A DNA stretch of 64,000 nt, from the NCBI RefSeq assembly GCF_024505045.1, contig NZ_JANIBM010000005.1:124001-188000 (forward strand), read 5' to 3'. Numbering within the stretch: the stretch's first letter is position 1; every line of letters starts with the position of its first letter. The notes under the pieces were generated by a model that saw only the letters and a list, made by a program, of their open reading frames with translations, was not told where the DNA came from and did no database searches. This document shows positions 46,194 through 54,999 of the stretch, one piece after another. The DNA comes from Methylomonas aurea. GTDB lineage: Bacteria; Pseudomonadota; Gammaproteobacteria; Methylococcales; Methylomonadaceae. The position numbers and the translations under genes were made by a program.

Positions 46194-46841
46194 TTACGCC
46201 GCCAGAGATTTTCTGCGTTTCAGGCCCAAGACGCCAACTAAGCCGGAAAGGAATAACCAAGTCGCGGTCGGTAGCGGCACTGCGGTAGGGATGATCGGGG
46301 ATACGCTCAAGCTGCCGGTATAGGTGCCGCCGTTTGACAGGCCTTTTATCGCTAGTTGGTAATTGCCCGCCCCTAATACCGGAATGTTGTTCAACGAAAT
46401 CAAGTTAAAAGTGGTCAGCAATTCCTGGTAAAACGGTGTTGTGTTCGGGAAAGGCAATGTAACCAGAACCGGGGTCGACGCCACCGAGAAAGAGGTCAGA
46501 GAGCCGGTAGCAATAACCGCCGAAGTGGAATCGAGCAGTTCCACGGTGGCATTGGAAATGCCGGTGGTGCTGGTGACGAATGGGGTGCTGAAATCTTCAG
46601 TTTGGCTCACTATAGTTTGAACGGTTTGAAAGCTCACTGCGCCGGACAGGTTGTAGGCGTTGTAAACATTGTCAATCACAAAGTCGTAGATATTTTCGAA
46701 AATACCGGCGCTTACGGTGTTGTCGATCACGGTCGCCGAAGCCGGCGTTAGCACGGTAGAAGCTGAGGCCTGAGGCAAATAGCTCGCGCTGGCCAATGCC
46801 AGGCAAGCCGTCAGTAGATAAGCTGTTTTGTTTTGTTTCAT
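46194..46841 (-). CDS. exported VPLPA-CTERM sorting protein
   Basis: The protein has 215 residues. An N-terminal signal peptide (MKQNKTAYLLTACLALASASYLPQASA) is followed by a Thr/Ser/Val-rich beta-structured body without cysteine. The C-terminus carries V-P-L-P-T-A-T-W-L-F-L-S-G-L-V-G-V-L-G-L-K-R-R-K: a short VPLP motif, one membrane helix and basic residues, the exosortase-type VPLPA-CTERM signal. So it is probably exported, processed and placed at the cell surface or in a matrix. The binding partner is not known. A similar gene lies 750 bases away on the other strand. Confidence 0.88.
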   Translation of the reverse strand: MKQNKTAYLLTACLALASASYLPQASASTVLTPASATVIDNTVSAGIFENIYDFVIDNVYNAYNLSGAVSFQTVQTIVSQTEDFSTPFVTSTTGISNATVELLDSTSAVIATGSLTSFSVASTPVLVTLPFPNTTPFYQELLTTFNLISLNNIPVLGAGNYQLAIKGLSNGGTYTGSLSVSPIIPTAVPLPTATWLFLSGLVGVLGLKRRKSLAA

Positions 46842-47594
46842 ATTCGAATCCCGTGAAAAATAAGCCTGCGCGAAGGTTACTGAACAATTATTCAGTCGAC
46901 ATCAGACAAAAGTACAGTCGCCATAGAAGCGGTAAATAACAGACGGCTCGCTTTCAGCGTCAACAAGGCCGATCAAGTAACTGGATGGTCGACATCAAAT
47001 TGCAGATCGCTACGTAACGCTGGGGATGTTTGCCAGTCGCGCGCGATTGTTCTTCGCTCGCCATCTTGAGCGTTTAGCGCTGTTGGCGCAATGGCCCGTT
47101 GGCCTACCTGATCTTTTGTCTGCGCAAAATTATACACGGCAAGTCATAGGGGATTTATAAGCCTATGAACTTTAATCGAATCTTAATTTGATACTAATCA
47201 ACGGGCCGGCGAATAGGGATAGAATCTTGTCCATGGTTTTTGTAGTGGATTGTCTGAGCAAGCTGTTCGAGGGATAGGACGGGACGGCGGATCAGGGGCA
47301 ATACGCGCTTGTGGAGGCGTCCGGCACTGGAAATTTGATTTTGAAATGGCGCTGGATGCAAGGGCCGGGAGTGGTATGTGTGTTGTCGGGTTATTTTGGC
47401 TGTTAGGCTTGGCGACGGTTTAGCCGGGCGGCACTTCGGGCGCATTTAGGTGCCGAGGCCGCCGGGGCGGGTTGTTACCGCCTAGCCGTAAGAACTCTGT
47501 GTGAACCCGCTTCCGTGCAGCGCTAAGGGCGGGGGATCTGGAGTAAGTTGGCCGAGGACGGCCGTTTGTTAACGTTAATGTACGGAGAAAATCG
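46842..47594. other. 750-base spacer without recognisable genes between two VPLPA-CTERM genes
   Basis: No convincing coding frame was found. The motif GTCGACATCA occurs twice, at 46895-46904 and 46988-46997, and CTGAA-N6-TTCAG forms a small hairpin near 46880. A ribosome-binding sequence (CGGAG) lies just before the gene at 47595. Promoters of the two divergent genes are probably here but I could not place them. Confidence 0.5.
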
Positions 47595-48101
47595 ATGAAA
47601 ATGATTTCATTTTTAAGGCTTTGGCTTGCCGTTTGCCTGTTTGCAGTTTCCACTGCAAGCTCGGCTGGCATAATTTGGGAATCGGCGGATGGGGACAGCA
47701 ATTTCTTGTCCGTCAGTTTCTCGTCGCCGTTCCCTAGTGGGGACACATTGGGTATTTTCTCGGCGACCGCCACCGTTCTGGATAGTACTTCGTTACTATA
47801 CAGTTTTTCCGGTGTGGGCAGCTATGCGACTTCAAGCCCGTTTAAACTGGGCTTGCTGACTAGTAGCGGCTGGGTCGGAGAAAATGCAAACTACAATCTG
47901 GTAGGGAATACTTACTTACTGAGTTTCGCTAAACCGGGCTTTGTCAACACGCTAAGTCTGCTCTACGGCTTCGACATCAAACCGGCCGCAAACCAAGACC
48001 CGGTGTCTGGTGTACCTCTGCCTGCCTCGATCTGGCTTATGACCAGTGCGTTGCTGGGTTTCCTGTATGTAGGGCGCAATAAATCTAATCTGATAGCTTG
48101 A
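47595..48101 (+). CDS. exported VPLPA-CTERM sorting protein
   Basis: The protein has 168 residues. The signal peptide (MKMISFLRLWLAVCLFAVSTASSA) ends near residue 24. The body is Ser/Gly/Leu-rich and predicted beta. The C-terminus has G-V-P-L-P-A-S-I-W-L-M-T-S-A-L-L-G-F-L-Y-V-G-R-N-K, the VPLPA motif, membrane helix and basic tail of an exosortase-sorted protein. No enzyme motif is visible. It is followed by a strong hairpin terminator, so it is a single-gene unit. Confidence 0.87.
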   Translation: MKMISFLRLWLAVCLFAVSTASSAGIIWESADGDSNFLSVSFSSPFPSGDTLGIFSATATVLDSTSLLYSFSGVGSYATSSPFKLGLLTSSGWVGENANYNLVGNTYLLSFAKPGFVNTLSLLYGFDIKPAANQDPVSGVPLPASIWLMTSALLGFLYVGRNKSNLIA

Positions 48102-48108
48102 TTTCTCG

Positions 48109-48146
48109 CCGGATCAAGCATCGAATGTTTGATCCGGTATTTTTTT
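48109..48146 (+). terminator. rho-independent terminator after the VPLPA-CTERM gene
   Basis: The stem is CCGGATCAA / TTGATCCGG (48109-48117 with 48129-48137, 11-base loop), followed by a T-rich tail. Confidence 0.9.
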
Positions 48147-48220
48147 CGGCGGCACCTTCGCTTTCCTGATTTTGTGCGATATCGGCGATAATCCTGGCTT
48201 TAACTCGACAGGTTACGCCC

Positions 48221-49057
48221 GTGGCAAACATTTTGGTGATTGGGTGCGGCAATATCGGTTACCGCTTGGCCGCGGCATTGAGCTGCGACGGCCATTGCGT
48301 GACCGCGCTAAAACGCACGCCGTTGGCCGTTCCGGCTCCTTTTTCTCTGGTTCTGGACGATATCCTGCAACCAAGCTCCTTGGCTTCACTTCCCACGGAA
48401 TACGACCTCGTGGTGCTTGTGTTGTCGGCGTCCGGTCGGCACGCTGAACAGTATCAAGCGCTCTACCAAACCGGTTTGAACACTGTCTTGAATCATTTTG
48501 CCGGTGCGACACCACCCTTTCTTATGGTTTCTTCCACCAGCGTTTACGGCCAAAACGGCGGGGAATGGGTCGACGAAGCCAGTCCGACGCAACCGGCCAG
48601 CGCGACCGCAGAGTGGCTGGTAAAAGCCGAGCAGCGCTTGTGGCAGGCCGGAGAGCGTAATTGCGTGGTCAGGTTTTCCGGCATTTACGGCCCCGGCCGC
48701 GACTGGCTGTTGAGGCGAGCCGCCGCCGGGGAGGCGATCCAGCGCGATCCGCCCAACTACACCAATCGCATTCATCAGGACGATTGCGTCGCGGTGCTGT
48801 TGTTTCTGATTGGCAAAATGCTGGATGGAACCAAACTGGACCCGTGTTATCTGGCCAGCGACAACGATCCTGCGCCGTTGTGGGACGTCATGACCTGGAT
48901 CGCGGCGCAATTCGGCTATCCGCCGCCGCAGGCTTTACCGCCGGCGACAGGCGCGCAGCAAAACAAGCGCTGCAATAATGCCCGACTCAATGCCCTGGGC
49001 TATCGCTGGCTCTATCCGAGTTACAAGGACGGTTATCTGCCGCCGTATTCCACATGA
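48221..49057 (+). CDS. NAD-dependent epimerase/dehydratase-like protein (YeeZ-like)
   Basis: The protein has 278 residues from GTG 48221, preceded by a weak AGG. The Rossmann loop is V-I-G-C-G-N-I-G-Y-R-L-A (about 6-17), and the strand V-S-S-T-S-V-Y-G (about 103-110) holds the Ser/Tyr active-site pair; the expected Lys is less clear. It is an extended short-chain dehydrogenase-like protein. The closest E. coli relative is YeeZ, whose function is unknown. It converges with the radical SAM gene, overlapping it by 25 bases. Confidence 0.82.
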   Translation: MANILVIGCGNIGYRLAAALSCDGHCVTALKRTPLAVPAPFSLVLDDILQPSSLASLPTEYDLVVLVLSASGRHAEQYQALYQTGLNTVLNHFAGATPPFLMVSSTSVYGQNGGEWVDEASPTQPASATAEWLVKAEQRLWQAGERNCVVRFSGIYGPGRDWLLRRAAAGEAIQRDPPNYTNRIHQDDCVAVLLFLIGKMLDGTKLDPCYLASDNDPAPLWDVMTWIAAQFGYPPPQALPPATGAQQNKRCNNARLNALGYRWLYPSYKDGYLPPYST

Positions 49058-50556
49058 ACCGACTGCTTTTGCCGTTTGTTGGCAGCGACGGCTTTCGCCG
49101 TCGACGGCGCTGTTGCGGCGGCGAGAAAGTTGGGTACACCCTTCTCGCCGTTGAGCCTGAAGTCTTCGTACAGGCAAGCCAGCGCGCTAGTTCGATCTAG
49201 CTGCATAGGTCCAATCATCACCTGGTAGGTCAGTTCGAACAAACGCTTCAACGCTATTTGCCAAGTGCTGCCGCTCAGCGCGTAAAGGTATTCGCTGAAC
49301 TGCATGAACCGGGCAAACGGCCGGTCGCCTAAAATCAGCGGCAAGGTATGGGCGAAGCGGCCGGAGTTGCCGACCAAATCCCAGAAGCGGGCAAAGCGGC
49401 CGATACGTTGCATCTCGGCGAAACTGAATGTGCTGCTGCTGAGCAAGGCGTAAGGCGGATTCGGATCGTAGCGTAAATCGAACGCTCGAGTGTGGCGGTT
49501 GATCGGCGCGCCGCGCAGCCGTTTCAGGATACCGACCTGGATTTCTTGCGGCTGCAAGGCCACCAACGCGTCGAAGCTGTTACCGAAATTTGCCAGTGTG
49601 TCGCCGGGCAGGCCGGCGATCAGATCGGCGTGAATGTGGGCGTGTGAATGCTGCCGGAGCCAAGCCAGATTGGCTTTGGTTTTCTCGTTATCCTGCCTGC
49701 GGCTGATTAACTGTTGCACGGCCGGATCGAAACTTTGTACGCCGATTTCGAATTGCAACACCCCTGGCGGAAAACGGACAATTGCCGCCTGCAAACGCTC
49801 CGGTAGATTGTCCGGGATGACTTCGAAGTGCAAGTATAGGTCGCTGCTCAAACGTTCCAGAAAAAACTCCAAAATCGCCACGCTGGTATCGGTCTTCAGG
49901 TTGAAGGTGCGGTCGATGAATTTAAAATTGCGGGCGCCGCGGCGATGCAATTCAGCCATGCTGGTTAAAAAAGCTTCCAGTGCAAACGGCTTCGCGGTCA
50001 GGTCGAGCGAGGACAGGCAGAACTCGCATTTGAACGGGCAACCGCGCGAGGCCTCGACATAAACGATGCGCTGGCGGATATCGGTATCGCTGTAATAAGG
50101 GTAGGGCGATGCCAGGTTTTGCAAGGCCACGGTTTGGCCGGCGATGATTTTGGCCGGTGGCTCTTTGCCGGTCAGCAGTTGGCGGCATAAGTCCGGGAAA
50201 CTGACTTCGCCGTAGCCGGTGACGATGTAATCCGCCAACTCCGCCCAGGCCGGTAAGTCGGGCGGATGGCTGACTTCCGGGCCGCCCACTACCAAAACGA
50301 TCTGCGGTGCGACTTGCTTCAAAATCGCCGCAATCGCGCCGACTTCCGCCACATTCCAGATGTAGACGCCAAACCCGATAATTCGCGGCTGCCGCGCCAG
50401 CAATTTTTCGACGATTTCCAGCGGGCGTTGCTGAATGCCGAATTCGAGTAATACCGTGCGCCGCTGGAGTTCGCCCATGTTGGCGTAAAGGTAGCGCAAG
50501 CCGAACGCGCTGTGGATGTAACGGGCATTCAGCGTGGTGATGACGATATCGGACAT
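49033..50556 (-). CDS. B12-binding domain radical SAM protein (DUF4080)
   Basis: The protein has 507 residues. The N-terminal part is a cobalamin-binding domain (about 5-140, with G-F-G-V-Y-I-W-N-V and V-V-G-G-P-E-V-S) lacking the DxHxxG ligand loop. The radical SAM core has C-P-F-K-C-E-F-C (Cys173, Cys177, Cys180) for the 4Fe4S cluster, then R-T-F-N-L-K and Q-S-F-D-P. A DUF4080-like C-terminal domain follows. Such proteins perform radical reactions, including methylations, on unknown substrates. It overlaps the end of the epimerase-like gene. Confidence 0.9.
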   Translation of the reverse strand: MSDIVITTLNARYIHSAFGLRYLYANMGELQRRTVLLEFGIQQRPLEIVEKLLARQPRIIGFGVYIWNVAEVGAIAAILKQVAPQIVLVVGGPEVSHPPDLPAWAELADYIVTGYGEVSFPDLCRQLLTGKEPPAKIIAGQTVALQNLASPYPYYSDTDIRQRIVYVEASRGCPFKCEFCLSSLDLTAKPFALEAFLTSMAELHRRGARNFKFIDRTFNLKTDTSVAILEFFLERLSSDLYLHFEVIPDNLPERLQAAIVRFPPGVLQFEIGVQSFDPAVQQLISRRQDNEKTKANLAWLRQHSHAHIHADLIAGLPGDTLANFGNSFDALVALQPQEIQVGILKRLRGAPINRHTRAFDLRYDPNPPYALLSSSTFSFAEMQRIGRFARFWDLVGNSGRFAHTLPLILGDRPFARFMQFSEYLYALSGSTWQIALKRLFELTYQVMIGPMQLDRTSALACLYEDFRLNGEKGVPNFLAAATAPSTAKAVAANKRQKQSVHVEYGGR

Positions 50557-50759
50557 GTTCGGTCGAGTTTACTGGCCTGTGGCTGGGGCGGGATGCGAGC
50601 ATAGCATCGATTGTTACGTGCGATAAACCGTAACCGGCTATCGGCAGGTGGCTTGAAATAAGGCGAATAAGCTGCCATTTAGAGCGGGGCGGCGGCGCAG
50701 CCGGCCTGATAAAATGCTTCCAGGACAATGTCCCGAATTAGAACCCAGTTTGTATCGTC

Positions 50760-51482
50760 ATGAAAAAATTACTGAATCAAAGTTTTTTAACCAATTTCAT
50801 CTCATTGTTGATTATAGGTGCCGGCTACCTCAGCCCTTTCTACGCCGAGACCTTGAAGGCCATCGGGTTCTTCGCGTTTTCCGGCGCCATTACCAACTGG
50901 CTGGCAATCCACATGCTGTTCGAGAAAGTGCCGTTTTTGTACGGTTCCGGCATTATTCCCGCCCGGTTCGAGGAGTTTAAAGCCTCGATCAAGGCCTTGA
51001 TGATGGAGCAATTTTTCACCGTGGAAAATATCGAGCAATTCATCGAAACCGAAGAACGGCAGGGCGGCCGGATTCTGAATGTGGAACCGCTCCTGGGTGC
51101 GGTCGACTACGACAAGGTTTACGAAGGCCTGGTCAGTTCGATTATGGCGTCGTCGTTCGGCGGGATGTTGCTGATGATGGGCGGCGAGCAGGCCTTGCTG
51201 CCGCTGAAGGAACCGTTTTGCGAAAAAATGCAGCACACGCTGCGGGAGATGGTCGATTCGGATACGTTCAAGGCAGCGCTGCAAAACGGCCTCAACGCGC
51301 ATAAAATCGGCGAAGACCTGACCGGCAAAATCGAAGCGGTGATCGACAAACGCCTAGGCGAATTGACACCGCAGCTGGTGAAAGAAATGGTGCAATCCAT
51401 CATCAAAAAGCATCTGGGCTGGCTGGTGGTTTGGGGCGGAGTATTCGGCGGCCTGCTGGGCGCATTGTTCGGATTTGCCTGA
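50760..51482 (+). CDS. DUF445 family inner-membrane protein
   Basis: The protein has 240 residues. Two N-terminal membrane segments (L-I-S-L-L-I-I-G-A-G and A-F-S-G-A-I-T-N-W-L-A-I) and one at the C-terminus (V-V-W-G-G-V-F-G-G-L-L-G-A-L-F-G-F) flank a helical central domain. The T-N-W-L-A-I-x-M-L-F motif is typical of DUF445. Function is unknown. It ends two bases before the alpha/beta hydrolase. Confidence 0.88.
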   Translation: MKKLLNQSFLTNFISLLIIGAGYLSPFYAETLKAIGFFAFSGAITNWLAIHMLFEKVPFLYGSGIIPARFEEFKASIKALMMEQFFTVENIEQFIETEERQGGRILNVEPLLGAVDYDKVYEGLVSSIMASSFGGMLLMMGGEQALLPLKEPFCEKMQHTLREMVDSDTFKAALQNGLNAHKIGEDLTGKIEAVIDKRLGELTPQLVKEMVQSIIKKHLGWLVVWGGVFGGLLGALFGFA

Positions 51483-51484
51483 GC

Positions 51485-52261
51485 ATGGCCAGCGTCGAAT
51501 TGGTTTACGAAAGCCACGGCGAACCGGTCGGGACTCCGCTGATCATCGTCCACGGCTTCTTGGCGGCGGCGCGCAATTGGCGCAGCGTCGCCAAGCGCCT
51601 GGCCGCCAATCGCCATGTTTATGTGCTGGATATGCGCAACCACGGCAGTTCGCCGCCAGCCGAGAATCTGGACTACCCGAGCATGGCCGGCGATTTGATC
51701 GCCTTTATGGATCGGCACGGCATCGCCGCCGCCGATTTGCTCGGTCACAGCATGGGCGGCAAGGCGGTGATGTGGTTGGCTTTGCAGCATCCCCAGCGCG
51801 TTGCCAACCTGATCGTTGCCGACATTGCTCCGGTCAGTTACCAACACAGCTTCGATGCGTTGATCGACGCGCTGGGCAGCTTGCCGGTAGAGAATATCGG
51901 CAATCGCAAACAAGCGGAGGAAGCCCTGGCCGAGGCGATTCCGGATTTGGCTTACCGCCAGTTCTTGCTGCAAAACCTGTTGCTAAAGGACGGCCAGTAC
52001 TACTGGCGGATCGACCTGGATATCATGCGGCGCAACGCCCACCATATCGTCGGTTTTCCCGACGCCGATACCGCCACGTTCGCCAGGCCGGCCTTGTTTA
52101 TCGGCGGCGAGCGCTCGAAATACATCGACGAGCAGGCCGTGTACCAAGCATTTCCCGCCGCCAGGATCGAAATAATCCCGGATACCGGGCACTGGCTGTA
52201 TGTCGAAGCGCCCGAGGCATTCTGCCGGCTGGTGGAACATTGGTTGTTGGATAAGTGCTAA
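51485..52261 (+). CDS. alpha/beta-fold hydrolase, YbfF-like esterase
   Basis: The protein has 258 residues from ATG 51485, two bases after the DUF445 gene. The H-G-F-L-A-A-A-R-N-W oxyanion loop (about 23-32), D-M-R-N-H-G-x-S motif, nucleophile elbow G-H-S-M-G-G-K (about 91-97) and catalytic His in D-T-G-H-W-L (about 235-240) are intact. YbfF of E. coli hydrolyses acyl-CoA and short esters; the substrate here is unknown. Confidence 0.92.
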   Translation: MASVELVYESHGEPVGTPLIIVHGFLAAARNWRSVAKRLAANRHVYVLDMRNHGSSPPAENLDYPSMAGDLIAFMDRHGIAAADLLGHSMGGKAVMWLALQHPQRVANLIVADIAPVSYQHSFDALIDALGSLPVENIGNRKQAEEALAEAIPDLAYRQFLLQNLLLKDGQYYWRIDLDIMRRNAHHIVGFPDADTATFARPALFIGGERSKYIDEQAVYQAFPAARIEIIPDTGHWLYVEAPEAFCRLVEHWLLDKC

Positions 52262-52274
52262 CAGTTTGATTTTT

Positions 52275-52297
52275 AAGGTTTAGAACCTTGGTACACT
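52275..52297 (+). promoter_or_regulatory. possible promoter region with AAGGTT/AACCTT inverted repeat
   Basis: AAGGTT (52275-52280) and AACCTT (52284-52289) are inverted around TAG, and TACACT (52292-52297) resembles a -10 box. No clear -35 box is at proper spacing. The region precedes the gene at 52364. Confidence 0.3.
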
Positions 52298-52363
52298 AGT
52301 CGCGCTCTGCATAACGGCTATCATCCGCGCTGCCTTGAGGTGAGAGCATTGCGGAGTACTGAT

Positions 52364-52765
52364 ATGTCCAACCATCCCTGTCGGCAGTCGCCGAATCGAA
52401 AAAACCACCGGCTTGCGCTTTCGCTGGACGATTTTCTCGCGTCGCAAGCGGAGGCGGCGCTTAGCGATTATTTGTCGTTATCGTTAAGCAGTGAAGGCGA
52501 ATTTACCAAGATCAGCGTCACCACCATCGACCCGGAACCCGTCACCTATTCGGTGCTGATTCCGGCAGAGGCGGCGCCGGATTGGCGAAGCGTAGTATTC
52601 GTTGCCCAGCCTCATAAATTGGGCGAGCTGAGCGATTTCAGTTCGATGGCCGAGAAACGAAAAGCTTGTGTTAGAATCGCGCGGCTTGCGCCATTTCGGT
52701 CGGCACTGCGCAGCAAAGGCGGGCAGCGCCGGCGCAGAGGCGGCTCCAGCGCCGATGGCGCATAA
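52364..52765 (+). CDS. small hypothetical protein before pfp
   Basis: The protein has 133 residues from ATG 52364, which follows a CGGAG sequence. The central part (L-D-D-F-L-A-S-Q-A-E-A-A-L-S-D-Y-L-S-L-S, then I-S-V-T-T-I-D-P-E-P) has normal amino-acid composition and codon use. The last 35 residues are Arg/Gly/Ser-rich and overlap the candidate pfp promoter, so the true end or even the gene is uncertain. I recognise no family and can offer no function. The next gene, pfp, starts 41 bases later. Confidence 0.4.
   Translation: MSNHPCRQSPNRKNHRLALSLDDFLASQAEAALSDYLSLSLSSEGEFTKISVTTIDPEPVTYSVLIPAEAAPDWRSVVFVAQPHKLGELSDFSSMAEKRKACVRIARLAPFRSALRSKGGQRRRRGGSSADGA
52669..52677 (+). promoter_or_regulatory. 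candidate extended -10 promoter of pfp
   Basis: TGTTAGAAT is a TGnTAGAAT extended -10 element with no convincing -35 box. It would give a 5' leader of about 120 bases containing complementary GCGCCA and TGGCGC segments before pfp. It lies inside the end of the upstream hypothetical gene. Confidence 0.4.
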
Positions 52766-52806
52766 CTCTAGCCATCCCTTTTCTTAACTTTTTATTCGAC
52801 ACGCTC

Positions 52807-54036
52807 ATGAGTAAACCAAAAAAAGTCGCAATTCTTACCGCCGGCGGTTTGGCGCCATGTCTGAACTCTGCCATCGGCAGCTTGATTGAACGTTACACGG
52901 AAATCGATCCGAGCATCGAAATCATCTGCTACCGGGGCGGCTACAAAGGCCTGTTGCTGGGAGATTCATACCCGGTCACCGCGGAAGTGCGTCAAAAAGC
53001 CGGTTTGCTGCAACGTTTTGGCGGTTCGGTCATCGGCAACAGCCGGGTCAAACTGACCAACGTCAAAGACTGCGTCAAACGCGGTCTGGTTAAAGAAGGC
53101 GAAGATCCGCAAAAAGTCGCTGCCGACCAACTGGTCAAAGATGGCGTCGACATTTTGCACACCATCGGCGGCGACGACACCAATACCGCCGCGGCCGATC
53201 TGGCGGCGTTTCTGGCCAGAAACGACTACGGCCTGACCGTAATCGGTTTGCCGAAAACCGTCGACAACGACGTATTCCCGATCAAACAATCGCTGGGAGC
53301 CTGGACCGCTGCCGAGCAAGGTGCGCGCTACTTCATGAACGTGGTGGCCGAGAACAACGCCAACCCGCGCATGCTGATCGTTCACGAAGTCATGGGCCGC
53401 AACTGCGGCTGGTTGACCGCCGCCACCGCCCAGGAATACCGCAAACTGCTGGATAAAGCCGAGTGGCTGCCGGAATTGGGACTGAGCCGCGAATCTTATG
53501 AAGTCCACGCCGTCTTTGTCCCGGAAATGGCGATCGATCTGGAAGCCGAAGCCAAGCGTCTGCGCGAGGTGATGGACAAAGTCGACTGCGTCAACATCTT
53601 CGTTTCCGAAGGTGCCGGCGTCGAGTCCATCGTCGCCGAAATGCAGGCCAAGGGCCAGGAAGTGCCGCGCGACGCCTTCGGCCACATCAAACTGGATGCG
53701 GTCAATCCCGGCAAGTGGTTCGGCGAGCAATTCTCGCAAATGGTCGGCGCCGAAAAAACTCTGGTGCAAAAATCCGGTTACTTTGCCCGTGCCGCCGCGT
53801 CCAACGTCGACGACATGCGTTTGATCAAATCCTGCGCCGACTTGGCGGTCGAATGCGCGTTCCGCCGTGAATCCGGCGTGATCGGCCACGACGAAGACAA
53901 CGGCAACGTGTTGCGGGCGATCGAATTCCCGCGCATCAAAGGCGGCAAACCGTTCAATATCGATACCGACTGGTTCAACAAAATGTTGGGCGAGATCGGC
54001 CAACCTAAAGGCGGCAAAGTCGACGTCAGCCACTAA
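52807..54036 (+). CDS. pfp: pyrophosphate-dependent 6-phosphofructokinase
   Basis: The protein has 409 residues. The PPi-type active-site motifs are intact: G-G-D-D-T-N-T (121-127), where the second Asp replaces the Gly of ATP enzymes and favours PPi, P-K-T-V-D-N-D (149-155) and M-G-R-N-C-G-W. The enzyme interconverts fructose 6-phosphate and fructose 1,6-bisphosphate with PPi. In methanotrophs of the RuMP pathway it is the usual glycolytic phosphofructokinase and may also act on seven-carbon sugars. A structured inverted repeat follows. Confidence 0.95.
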   Translation: MSKPKKVAILTAGGLAPCLNSAIGSLIERYTEIDPSIEIICYRGGYKGLLLGDSYPVTAEVRQKAGLLQRFGGSVIGNSRVKLTNVKDCVKRGLVKEGEDPQKVAADQLVKDGVDILHTIGGDDTNTAAADLAAFLARNDYGLTVIGLPKTVDNDVFPIKQSLGAWTAAEQGARYFMNVVAENNANPRMLIVHEVMGRNCGWLTAATAQEYRKLLDKAEWLPELGLSRESYEVHAVFVPEMAIDLEAEAKRLREVMDKVDCVNIFVSEGAGVESIVAEMQAKGQEVPRDAFGHIKLDAVNPGKWFGEQFSQMVGAEKTLVQKSGYFARAAASNVDDMRLIKSCADLAVECAFRRESGVIGHDEDNGNVLRAIEFPRIKGGKPFNIDTDWFNKMLGEIGQPKGGKVDVSH

Positions 54037-54452
54037 CAGGGCGTAGACGAAATCATCCAATACCCGAGGGCCGGAACTCCGGTTTCTGCGAGCCGGCCCC
54101 AGGCTCGGCGCCCTCGGGTAATCACCAAGGTATATCGGTCGGCAGGCGCAATCATGCCAGTCGTGGGCGCTCTCCGCCAACCAACGGTTTGGCAATACCG
54201 GGAAATCGGTTGCCGGCGTTGCCAACAAACGACCCGTTTGCCGATGCCTTTTGCCCAACGTATCAAACCTTGGGTAATTACTCGTATTTCTTTCTCCCGC
54301 TCGATATTTTCTAATTTCGGCTGTACCCCGAATTCGGCGGCAAGTTGTTCCCGTTCCGGTAAACTGCCAAGTTGATGTTCTGCTGTGCGGCATCCTGCCG
54401 CCGATTCGATTGCAATCCAAACCGTAATTTTTATCCATTAAGGAGTGAATTG
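54037..54452 (+). other. 416-base spacer with a structured inverted repeat after pfp
   Basis: TACCCGAGGGC (54061-54071) and GCCCTCGGGTA (54110-54120) form a perfect 11-bp stem enclosing two smaller hairpins (CCGG-AACT-CCGG and GAGCC/GGCTC). Without a T-run it is not a classical terminator. The rest contains no convincing gene, although another weak inverted pair (ATCACCAAGG / CCTTGGGTAAT) spans about 54120-54280. An AGGAG at 54441-54445 precedes the next gene. Confidence 0.55.
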
Positions 54453-54728
54453 GTGGAAGTCGATTATGAAAATTATGAAATCGTATCGGTGTTTCAGGAC
54501 TATGCGCTGATCGATGCCGAGTCCTATCAGCGCAATTACCAGACTTACAATGGCCGCCCGTTACCGGCCGGCTACTACGTGGTCAACTGGCCGGAGCACG
54601 TCAGAGTCCGGCGCTTCGACGAGCGGGCGGTGTTCCACGGGCCGTTTCCGTCCCGGCTGGAAGCAACGTCGGCGCTACAGCAATTGACCGTCGATGCTGC
54701 GGCATTCAGACGGCACGTCCTGCCATAG
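54453..54728 (+). CDS. small hypothetical protein
   Basis: The protein has 91 residues from GTG 54453, seven bases after AGGAG. It is soluble and rich in aromatic residues (Y-E-N-Y-E-I-V-S-V-F-Q-D-Y, G-Y-Y-V-V-N-W-P-E-H) with an R-R-F-D-E-R-A-V-F-H-G-P-F turn. No family is recognised. It lies between pfp and a diguanylate cyclase. No functional motif is visible. Confidence 0.6.
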   Translation: MEVDYENYEIVSVFQDYALIDAESYQRNYQTYNGRPLPAGYYVVNWPEHVRVRRFDERAVFHGPFPSRLEATSALQQLTVDAAAFRRHVLP

Positions 54729-54999
54729 GCAGGGCTTATCACGCGGGGGCGGGACCTTATTGCGCTCCGGCGACGGCATGGAAACCCGATGTAAACACCG
54801 TTTTCGCCGTATTTGCGCCGTTGCTCATCCGGCCGAGGTCGCCGTGGTATTGCTTCCGCCGCGCAACTGGAATGGCCCCTGGTTTCGGCGCTGAAATCCA
54901 AGCCCGTTCCGGCAGGCCTGCCAGGGGCAAGGCCGGCGAATCGGGGGCGGATTGGCCGACCATTAACCGCCGCTACGCAGCTAAGACCCAGGAAAATTT
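54729..54999 (+). other. 271-base spacer before the diguanylate cyclase gene
   Basis: This GC-rich stretch shows no coding frame of note and no c-di-GMP riboswitch core. I see no clear promoter or hairpin. Confidence 0.4.

Noticed and set aside
47420-47773. Minus-strand frame overlapping the start of the VPLPA-CTERM gene
   Set aside because: It is antisense to a gene with a clear signal peptide and sorting signal, and has no motif.
52966-54438. Long open frame on the minus strand opposite pfp (about 490 codons)
   Set aside because: It lies antisense to a fully conserved phosphofructokinase, has a low-complexity His/Asp/Val-rich composition typical of the GC-rich shadow frame, and shows no motif.
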